From: Harmothoe impar
Taxonomy: Eukaryota > Annelida > Polychaeta > Phyllodocida > Polynoidae
Direction of reading: 5' to 3'
Assembly: GCA_947462335.1 (NCBI GenBank)
Contig: OX381707.1
Coordinates: forward strand, 59,931,773-59,995,772
DNA: 64,000 bases
Shown here one piece after another: positions 48,901-56,915 of the stretch. The position numbers and the translations under genes were made by a program. A model generated the notes under the pieces. That model was not told the DNA's origin, made no database searches, and saw only the letters and a program-made list of their open reading frames with translations. Each line of letters opens with the position of its first letter. Position 1 is the first letter of the stretch.

Positions 48901-49365
48901 GAGTAGCACGAGGTGACCATGTAGTAGGACACCATGTGATAGCCTGTCTGGTAGTGCCGCACTTCACGGTAGTTCTTGCCGTTGTGCATCTCTCCGAAAC
49001 GACCTCCTTCGATAAGCTCATCCCCTTGACATGTTTTCGTTCCCTATAATTTGAAACCATAGTATTATAAAATGGACTACCTGATACTGTATTTTATCCC
49101 CAATTGATTCCCAAAAACAGTGCTGTGTCTCTGATCTTTGATGATAAAGTTATTTATATATTATAATGTTGGCAATTTATGTTAAGATACATTGTATTGT
49201 AACTGTTTTTGTTTTTTTGTTTTTTTAAACTGTATTTTTTTTATATTGTTATATTTTATATTTGTATAGTAACTGAAATGTATACCTTAGACCTCAGCAC
49301 GAACCTGTCCACGTATTCGTCACACTGCAGAAGGCAAACAAGGTCCTTGTAGAACCCTCGCTGAA
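42999..49365 (-). CDS. PCED1: PCED1-like PC-esterase domain protein, 5' end missing
   Basis: Exons on the minus strand: 49286-49365, 48814-49043, 46972-47185, 46366-46574, 43712-44087, 42999-43091 (stop TAG). The first exon starts in phase 1, so at least one upstream exon carrying the start and the GDS-type nucleophile block is absent. About 400 residues are encoded. Family marks are QRGFYKDLVCLLQ, GGRFGEMHNGKNYREVR, ASCVWDMTRYG, WNTATPVSREVRGGF, and the His block LREPDGIHWAPVGHRKMTN. They identify PCED1 (FAM113), an SGNH/GDSL-type esterase-fold protein whose substrate is unsettled. After the fold comes an Asn/His-rich tail (43712-44087) in place of the Pro-rich tail of vertebrate PCED1A. The introns after 46366 and after 43712 use GC donors (AG|GCAAGT). 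A zinc-finger exon lies in the first of these introns. Whether it matches vertebrate PCED1A or PCED1B more closely was not resolved. Confidence 0.9.
43384..43687. mobile_element. Hairpin MITE with TAAGGCCGCTT ends
   Basis: The left end TAAGGCCGCTTAAAATTGAT continues with TATCAG. The right end is CTGATAATCGATTTTAAGCG followed by GCCTAA. It lies in the last PCED1 intron and belongs with the elements at 14217-14680 and 51341-51714. Confidence 0.7.
44587..45766 (-). CDS. C2H2 zinc-finger protein, last exon, inside a PCED1 intron
   Basis: One open exon of 392 codons ending in ADKKRRTH-stop. A clear acceptor (pyrimidine tract, then TTGTAG) precedes it at 45766, and coding sequence runs through it: the first finger (CHICNKTFKDSAALGQH) lies upstream of the first Met, so at least one 5' exon exists. 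Seven canonical fingers follow one another: CHIC, CSTC, CPVC, CNIC, CDEC, CDHC and CSIC. A shorter CECG/CTCG Cys-rich end and a basic tail rich in K/R follow. Between fingers 3 and 4 is an acidic Ser-rich spacer. There is no KRAB, SCAN or BTB domain in this exon. Probably a nuclear DNA-binding protein; the orthologue was not recognised. It sits between the PCED1 exons at 46366-46574 and 43712-44087 on the same strand. Confidence 0.85.
45767..46365. other. Intronic stretch without recognised exon
   Basis: This stretch lies between the zinc-finger exon and the PCED1 exon at 46366. The missing 5' exon(s) of the zinc-finger gene could lie here or further upstream on the minus strand, but no exon with matching phase and start could be supported. 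Confidence 0.35.
47720..47900. repeat. Dispersed hairpin element
   Basis: Contains GTCATGATGCATATATGCA, CCTGGCGAGTGACTCGCCAG and CAGCATGATGCACCAATGC, with GAGTTACTTGCCGGGGCTGC. Same family as 40320-40645. It lies in a PCED1 intron. Confidence 0.65.
48001..48224. mobile_element. MITE of the 'ACCGTAAAACC / ATAAGCCGC' family, best copy
   Basis: ACCGTAAAACCTCG at the left and its exact complement CGAGGTTTTACGGT at the right. The interior has CGCGTATAAGCCGCGG, GGTGCGGCTTATACG twice and TTGATACCAAACATGCC. The flanks allow a TA target duplication. It lies in a PCED1 intron. Similar short non-coding elements are widespread in animals. Confidence 0.8.
48285..48660 (-). repeat. Possible solo LTR
   Basis: A GC-rich island of about 375 bp unlike its AT-rich flanks. 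On the minus strand it starts TGTAGGGGCTAGGG, has a TATA-like TTTATATGACGG, and an AATAAA at about 48333. It ends near CTATAACA. I could not find a target duplication, so this is weak. Confidence 0.25.
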
Positions 49366-50592
49366 CTGAAACATGATGAATGAATTTATCTCGAATGAGT
49401 CAATAAAAGCTCCTATTATTAAGATCCCGATATTAAAGATCAAATAAATTCCTTTGAATAACTTATTCAATAAGTGACATCTCTGCATGGTATTGATACG
49501 TTGCTACCGATATTGTAGTTGTGATGACACCCAAACTTGTATTGTTTAAACCGTTAATTTAGAGCTCATTAAATTTGCTATTAAATTGATTTCTTTTTAA
49601 AGGTTTAGATCTTTAGCGGAATACAGATATTATGTAGCTTTACAGTTCAGTAGGCAGTGCATTGTATACTCAGAGATATGGACTGGGTATACTACACAAT
49701 ATTTTCATATACTGGTGTCAGATTTGGACATCATGCTTGCATGCCATATCTTAGATGGCCTCCAGATGGCTTTATACATATCGTTTTAATTACCCCCACT
49801 TATATGGCATGGCGAGGTCTAGCCATTAAAGATGCCCATCTCCATGGTAACGACCACCTGTGTCAGCAACCACCTCTTCTGTTTACAGTGCCGGTGTCAG
49901 CCCCCCCCCCCCCCCCCCAACCACACCCATACGCTGGGTTGTCAGGACTTGGGTTATATAATGGGGGGGGGGGGGGGTGTATACCATGGCAAGTGGACGT
50001 ATGTAGGTCATGAACACCTCACCCTCAAGATGGCTTATCTAAACGAGTGCCATTGCTATTTACCTGATAATCCCAGAATGATAGATCTATATATCTATTC
50101 TTCTAGCTTCTATCAATAGGCATATCTGGATCCATTAGCCTACCTAAAATTAGTAGAATAAATAGGGTAGGCCTACTATCAAAGAGCAAACATTATTCTT
50201 TGCTGCGGGGGCAATAATCTTCTATTTTCAATCTTGTTTTTAGATTTCTATGAAAAGTTTGCCGAATGCCCACACCATTTAAAAGCGTTTGAGTCGTTTT
50301 AAACAGATTCAGTGCCCACACCGCTTCAGCCTTGCCCATCATGACCATGTATTTTGGGAGATTTCCAATAACTGGATCAGTGGATGACTTTTTTTAAAAA
50401 GTATTTTTACCGGGTACCGGGTAGTTGGGGACCGGTAGACCCATAGACCTAGAGACCTCTCTATGTCTATGGTAGACCACTGGGTAGACCTTAGGCTCAC
50501 TGAGTCAGTCTTAATAATTTAACATACTGCATGCTGCTGTAGGTTCTATGATTGGCAGATTTTGAACGGTATGTTTGGGCCTTGGCTGTTTT
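49366..50592. other. Stretch that should hold 5' exons of PCED1 or DCAF10; none recognised
   Basis: I looked on the minus strand for a PCED1 first exon (LGDS block) and on the plus strand for the N-terminal WD repeats of DCAF10, and found neither. Homopolymer C (about 49900) and G (about 49960) runs are present. Confidence 0.4.
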
Positions 50593-50713
50593 TAGGGAGT
50601 GGTCATTTTTTAACAACAGGGGGGGGGGGGGGGGTCGGTGTATTTTCACGCAAGGCAAGCGGGTCGAAATTTTTTGGTTACCCCCCTCCCCCCCCCCCCC
50701 CCCGCAGGAGGGG
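50593..50713. mobile_element. MITE family A, copy 4, running into the assembly gap
   Basis: The left end is AGGGAGTGGTCATTTTTTAA followed by CAACAGGGGG and a poly-G/poly-C body. The right end is lost in the gap. Confidence 0.55.
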
Positions 50714-50913
50714 NNNNNNNNNNNNNNNNNNNNNNNNNNNNNNNNNNNNNNNNNNNNNNNNNNNNNNNNNNNNNNNNNNNNNNNNNNNNNNNNNNNNNNN
50801 NNNNNNNNNNNNNNNNNNNNNNNNNNNNNNNNNNNNNNNNNNNNNNNNNNNNNNNNNNNNNNNNNNNNNNNNNNNNNNNNNNNNNNNNNNNNNNNNNNNN
50901 NNNNNNNNNNNNN
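50714..50913. other. Assembly gap (200 N)
   Basis: A fixed-length gap inside the G/C-run MITE. It lies between the two divergent genes PCED1 and DCAF10, and the missing 5' exons of one or both may be hidden here. Confidence 0.95.
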
Positions 50914-50954
50914 CAAATTTGTGTGAATAAAATGGACCTTTATCACCCTCACAG

Positions 50955-53357
50955 GTATACTGAGAGTGAGGAAAGCTACAAGCGTGTATTTCACACGCCA
51001 GGGCTGATGCGCATGAAACTGACGCCGGATGCGTCGAAGCTCGTCGTTGCGACTGGTAGCGGGTACTTAATGGTAATCCACAATCTGGACCTGAGTATGC
51101 TGTCCCAGGACCTTGACAACTTCATGCCCAACATGTATCGCTGGATGCAGCAGACCAACACGCCATTCCCGCAGGCCTACCAACAGAACCACGTCTTCAC
51201 CCAACGCAGGAACCGCGTAGAACTCGTCAGTGACTTTCCCAATGACAACAAGGCAGATATGATTGCCTCGCTAGAAGTAAGTATCATTGAGATGTACAGA
51301 AGAAGATGCATGTTTTTGGTCGGCATTTTTTGTGCCTAGTTTAGGCCACTCAAAAAAATAAAATGGTTTCTCATCACCGCGCGCATCATAAAAATCCGGT
51401 TTTGAGGAAAACTTTTTTTTTTTGCCAAATTTTGATGGAAAACCTGATAAAAAAAAAAGTACAAAATTGGTCATATTTGGTATCAAATTAAAGCTTATAA
51501 TGCCAGCAATGCAGTGGTATAGACAAAACTTACATTTTCTCCACTTTTAAAGATCAATTAATTCATTACCAATAAAATCTGAATTTTGGTCACAAAAAAC
51601 GTAAATTCTCCTACTTATTTTCATGATTTTGGCCTGCGAAAAATAAAAAGCCTCCCACGTCAGATTTCTCAGACCTTGGTGATGAGAAACCACCTTTTTT
51701 TCGGAGTGGCCTTAAGTGCTAGACTGGGCCAAGTGTTCTTTTAATAGCAAGCAAATACGATGAAGATATTAAGCATGTATCTATAGTAAAGGCAGTTATG
51801 AACAGTGATTCAGCAATGTAGAAACTGTCTGTCCTAGGATAAAGCTAGCCTTCCTTGTCTAATTAATGAATGCTCTCTTGTATTTCCTATAAAGGTGCAC
51901 CCACAAGGCTGGTGTGTGGTGTCTCGAAATACAAGTACATACGAGGCGTCAGAGGTAAGATTTAATGTCTACTGGGATTTCTTAGAACTATAGTAGAACT
52001 TCAGTATTTCTCGGCGAATAGCATTTTAATACTATTATTTAAACCCAACACCTGCATCACATGTCAATTGACTTAATAAAAAAAAGTGTAGCGATAATCT
52101 TTACTGTTTTAGCTAATATAAAAGGCACAAATATAATTATATCTACAGTGTAGGTGATGAATATGAAACATAATTCAGTGTAAGAATGTCGTCAGTGTTA
52201 ACAATGTTGTATTTGTTGTGTATTAGTGGACGTGTGTGCACGATATCCAGGCCCCCCACTCGGGTGGCAGGGACTACCAGCTCCCGGACCAGCGACCTGC
52301 TCCGGGCGTTAACCCCGGGCCGCATACACCCCGGCAGGGTACCTCAGGGGAGAACGCCCCACCGGGGACACTAGGGCCACCCGTGACCAGGGAATCACAA
52401 CCGGGCTCTACAGAACCCTCCCGCACCGGGAGCCCTGCGTATGTCTTGTCAGTCAGTATTAGTGAGAGTATGGTGTCGCCGCCAAGTATATCTCAAAGTA
52501 ACTCGGCCACAACGGCCACCGCGGCTGAGGACGGAGAGACGGATGACCTGTTACCTTTAGACCTCCTAAGTAGTAGTTCGGTGCAGTTTGATCTGACTCG
52601 GTCCGTCACCAGACAGGATTCATCGGACGATGAAGATGATAGTTTAGACTCTGCAGCTCAGCGGGCCATGACACAGCGCGAATTGAGACGCCTCGCGTAC
52701 CGAGAACATAATCTGACCACAGACGCCCAAAGACAGTCGTCACTGGATGGTCGTAACTCTAGCTCCAACTCTCTTCATAATGCGCCAAATGCCTCTGCAG
52801 CAGAGGAGGACCGGGAATCTATCCGTAGTCGGAGTCCCCACACGGACCACGACCGTAGCCGCAGTCCACACCAGAGCCCCCATCCGTCTGCGGTAGATGT
52901 TCTGCCAGACCTGCGGATACGGAGCCCATCCTTCTCCACATTCCAACAGAACTTGGACCGACACCAGGATTCGTCCTATGTACGTTTTCTCATCGTTGGC
53001 CACAATAAGCCACCCACGGCCAACGCGAGGCAGTACATTCACTACAACTGGCCTCGACTCACGCACTACGTGGAGGAACTTAACGTTGGGCGCGGCTTTA
53101 TAAAGGAAGTGTCTTTCAGTAGTGACGGTCGTATGATCTGTTCACCGTATGGCTTTGGTGTGCGGCTACTGGCCTTTGATGCAGACTGTAGTGAAATGTG
53201 TGACGTTGTTCCAAATTTGCCAGTCAAATTGCACCCAATGACTTCAAACATGAGCCATACTAGTGCAGTAGTGACCACTAAGTTCTCACCCCTACATTGT
53301 ATGTTTGTTTCTGGTTGCCTAAATGGGAAGATCGATTTTCATCAACCTCTTTTGTGA
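50955..53357 (+). CDS. DCAF10: DCAF10, DDB1- and CUL4-associated factor 10, C-terminal half
   Basis: Exons 50955-51276, 51895-51954 and 52227-53357 (stop TGA), all with GT-AG boundaries, encode about 503 residues. The first exon begins in the RYTE...FHT...LMRMKLTPDASKL segment that in human DCAF10 follows the third WD repeat. Next are SGYLMVIHNLDL and EVHPQGWCVV, then a 270-residue insertion rich in Ser, Pro, Asp and Arg (52260-53060) containing RSRSPH-type repeats. The conserved C-terminal propeller blades follow: RLTHYVEELNVGRGFIKEVS, SPYGFGVRLLAFD and TTKFSPLHC. The insertion is much longer than in human and looks disordered. DCAF10 is a substrate receptor of the CRL4 ubiquitin ligase. The N-terminal WD repeats are not in the window. 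A poly(A) signal AATAAA lies at 53593-53598. Confidence 0.93.
51341..51714. mobile_element. Hairpin MITE with TTAGGCCACTC ends
   Basis: The left end TTAGGCCACTC with GGTTTCTCATCACC is inverted against GGTGATGAGAAACC and GAGTGGCCTTAA. It lies in the first DCAF10 intron of the window. Confidence 0.75.
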
Positions 53358-53599
53358 GTGTCGCAAGTATTTCTGATCGCTGTCACAGGATATGGACCAT
53401 CGTAGTGAAGAACTCCCAAGTTCATCTGCTATTTCATCCTACAGTGGCAAAATCAATTTCAGCATTATAAGTACCAGTAGTCATATCTTTCTTGTACCAT
53501 TTCTATGTGGTGCGACAGGTAAAAGATCCCATCTTTGAAATATCTGTGCGGATTTAAAATAACACATTTATATCTACCATATGTCTCCCCACAATAAAC

Positions 53600-54520
53600 G
53601 GGTATTTGCTTTATTAATTTAAAAGTCAAACAACCAACTATATTTATTGTTGTTTAACGTTGTAGTGAATTTTGTTATACAGATACTTGTTTAAAAGGCT
53701 AGAGTTTCAGAGATACCCTTCCTACTTCCTACAGCAATGTCCATATTGAATTAAATAATTATACGCTCTGAGCAAGGCCTCTATGGACAATTAAAAGACG
53801 TTTGGTGACTCCCTACTTGTTGTCGCTTAAGGAGTGGTATCTCTGCTAAAGCCTACCGGTAGTATCATATATAATTTTCTATTGTACATGTTAATCTTTC
53901 AGTTGGGGAAGACAACAGAAATGCAAGTTATACCTTATCATAACTGTTTGTGAAGTATATTGAAGACATCCAGTGTTATGACTGAGTTATATATAAGGTG
54001 CGCACACACAATCATCCCTCTCCTCGTTGTTGGGAAGTGGAATACCTCAGTATTTATTATGGCAGTAATATAATATATATCATGACACGTGCTCAGCCAA
54101 ATTTCATATCAGTCATGTTAAGTCTTGATGATAAGAGTACTACGTTGTTCCAAATTAAGAGGGTTAAACGATAGTATGTATAGCATGAAGGTTGCAACTG
54201 AACAGTTTTGTCGTTACGTGTTGGGTTTTGTTTAGTTCCACTTACGTGTTGTTTGGGGCATGCATTTCCATGTCTCTGTATCTTAAGATGTGAGTAAAAG
54301 AACCCTTTAGATTCCCTATTTTTCAAAGCGTATACTATTAAGTATGTATAGGCCCAATATCTAAGTTGTAATCGATACATATGATGTATGATTTATAACC
54401 TAGGTTCTCTGTGTAACAATTTGGCTTGAAAGCAGGAAAAGAAAGAAAGGTTTCTCCATATACGAAACAATTATAAAGTAAATACAATTCTCAGCCGCTA
54501 AAACGTTGAGAACTAGATGG
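53600..54520. other. Region 3' of DCAF10 without recognised gene
   Basis: AT-rich, with no exon recognised. It probably includes the end of the DCAF10 3' UTR if the AATAAA at 53593 is not used. Confidence 0.35.
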
Positions 54521-54524
54521 ACTT

Positions 54525-54890
54525 CTGTAAACCCAAGCGTATAAGCCGTGAAGCAGTACGCCACTGCGCCTCAAAGGATTCTTATAGGCCGAACCCGTGT
54601 GTAAGCCGCAGCCCTAACCTTGGAGAATCTTAAAAGCAGAACAGAAGGTCTGATTATGGCAACTTGAGTACTGAAGTAGGCTTATAATTAAAAAAAAGAG
54701 TATAAGCCACACCCTATATTTGATTGGTATCACATTACATCTCCGGAATCACGTACAAACCTTGGCTTAAACGCGAGATAACACTACTAAAGTGGCCAAA
54801 TATTAGACCCCGTGTCCGGCTTATAGGATTTGTTAAAGTTGGTGGTGCGGTTATACGCCTGTGTGGCTTATACAAAAGGTTGTAGGGTAT
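54525..54890. mobile_element. Degraded MITE of the 'ACCGTAAAACC / ATAAGCCGC' family
   Basis: GTAAACCCAAGCGTATAAGC at the left, GTATAAGCCACACCC and TTGATTGGTATCACA inside, then GTGGTGCGGTTATACGCC and AAGGTTGTAGGGTA. Degenerate ends. Confidence 0.5.
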
Positions 54891-55934
54891 CCAGTACATC
54901 AACGTACGGTAAGCGTTGTAAAATACCCGGTTGTTAGTATGCGTATAAGTGACTTCATTCATCCTTCAACATTTAACACATCACATCCTTCTCCACCCTC
55001 GTATGTATAATGTTCAATATGCCCCTTCTGCATTTAGATATTTATACTAGGTATATTGTGCTGGTGGCCAGTATTTGTTTCATCTCTCATGAAAAGATGC
55101 CGTCTATTTTTGTTGTCGCTGTATTTGACGTAAGAGGAATGGGAGGCTATAATAAATGTAAATATTCAGCCTGTGATATGATGTACGATTTCCAAGTGGA
55201 CGGTTCAGAAATTAAAAAAAAAAGTTTATACACCAATATTTAAAGTATTTTCTTCTTTTTTTTTGTTTCCTTTTGACAAGGTCGGCTGTTTATATGAAAA
55301 TTCATTCTCCAGGATTGTCTGGCCATTCTGCCACCTGACAAATGACCTACGATCCGTTTCAAATGACGTATTGTTGTATGAATCTTCGGTATTAAGTTTA
55401 TACAACTTGGCTACAGAGATATCGAGAGGGAAGATATTGAGACTAAATAATCCTACATTGACCAACACAGAAAAGACGTTATCATCATTGACAGGGTATT
55501 TTATTTCCGTCCTAAAAATATGTATATAAAAAGTTCAAAGCTATATAACTTAACTTTGATGGGAAAATTGATGGATACTACGAATTAGACATTATATAAT
55601 TAACTTAACATCAAAAGACTATCCCCAACGATGCCACAGTACATAAATGGAAAGGGAGTTTCAGTTATTCACAGATCAGATAGTGAAAAGTACGAACTAC
55701 ATTAATAATAATATACGATAACTATATAAATTACTAAATATAAATTACATGCCTGGAATAATTGTAAAGAGTGTCGTCAAATCAATGCACAAAATGTATA
55801 AATTGATATGAAATTGACGTAAATATTGACTTATCTTCTATACAGAGTAGATATCTCTTCAAATTTAACACCAATTCTAAGACGAGATTTCACGTATTAA
55901 TCTCGTTTCTGATCACTGCTGCTACAGCTATGTA
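54891..55934. other. AT-rich stretch without recognised gene
   Basis: Short open frames are present at 55010-55530 but have no recognisable domain, splice context or codon bias. I see nothing else here. Confidence 0.3.
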
Positions 55935-56226
55935 TATGGCTGTGTCTCACGAACTTGAGCCAATGTTTTGTCTGACCGGGTGCCGTCTCTGACCAGGTGT
56001 CAGAAAAAAGGTGTTTTAGAAAGAAATACAATGTATACTCATATATATAAGGATTTGTAAAAACGTTATGGCGGTTGTTATATGATTGTAATCATAATCA
56101 TAATTAGCTTCCTGCTGTTGGTATTTTGACCTTATCATGCTAGAGCGGTCAGAGACAGCACCTGGTCAGAGACGGCACCCGGTCAAAGACAAAAACATTG
56201 GCCTAAGTTCGTGAGACACAACCATA
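55935..56226. mobile_element. Foldback MITE with about 65-bp arms
   Basis: The left arm runs TGTGTCTCACGAACTT, CCAATGTTTTGTCTGACC, GGGTGCCGTCTCTGACCAGG. The right arm is the near-exact complement: CCTGGTCAGAGACGGCACCC, GGTCAAAGACAAAAACATTG, AAGTTCGTGAGACACA. The central part is AT-rich. No ORF. Confidence 0.85.
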
Positions 56227-56328
56227 TATTAGACTGAATGGTTCCATCTACTATTCTAAGCTGCCTTGGTGGCTTCTACACCTGGGAGTGCTGCTCTTCT
56301 GTGGGGGCTCCGCCAGTGCACATTCAAG

Positions 56329-56342
56329 CCACTAGGTGGTAA
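56329..56342 (+). promoter_or_regulatory. Weak CTCF-like motif
   Basis: CCACTAGGTGGTAA matches the CTCF core except for the last GCAG part. Context is the gap between DCAF10 and POLL 3' ends. Confidence 0.2.
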
Positions 56343-56689
56343 CACCAGTAACCTATTACCCTGGGACACCCCCCTCCTTGTAAAAAGAAACCACCAACCC
56401 CACTTAACATCTCACTCTATTTCATAAGATCATCCATGTAATGTTTTACGGCGTAGACAACGGCTGCAATAAGAGTACTCTCAAATGTAGAATGAAAGAT
56501 AGGAGTTTTAGCAATCCAAACGAAAATGATAAGAAATGGGAAATTGTACGTAATTGATACATGCATAGCTCAACACATACAAATTCCCTTTCCTTAAAAA
56601 TGGGACTATCCTCATCCACACATGCATTGAAATTCAAACTTGATCGAATCCTACCGGCAGTCATTACATATTGTAAATACATGTAAGGG

Positions 56690-56860
56690 CACATATTGCT
56701 TTCCTATGCCCTTGTATAGTACGGTGCATCATTGCGGCCCTGGCGAGTCTATTCAAAAATGGTGAGAATACATTGTATTTAACACGCAGGATCGGCATGC
56801 GGATGCAGTCCAGTCCTGGCAGTACCCGCCAGGGCTGCATTCATACATGATGACAAAGGC
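56690..56860. repeat. Dispersed hairpin element, degraded
   Basis: Contains GCATCATTGCGGCCCTGGCG, ATGCGGATGCAGTCC and CCCGCCAGGGCTGCATTCAT. Same family as 40320-40645. It lies just beyond the POLL stop codon. Confidence 0.55.
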
Positions 56861-56915
56861 CATATGGCAAAATCCGCCATATGGGGGTTAACCCTTTGGC
56901 ACTGCATTGTGGAGG

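Noticed and set aside
55010..55529. Possible small genes between DCAF10 and POLL
   Set aside because: No recognisable domain, no splice context and AT-rich composition.
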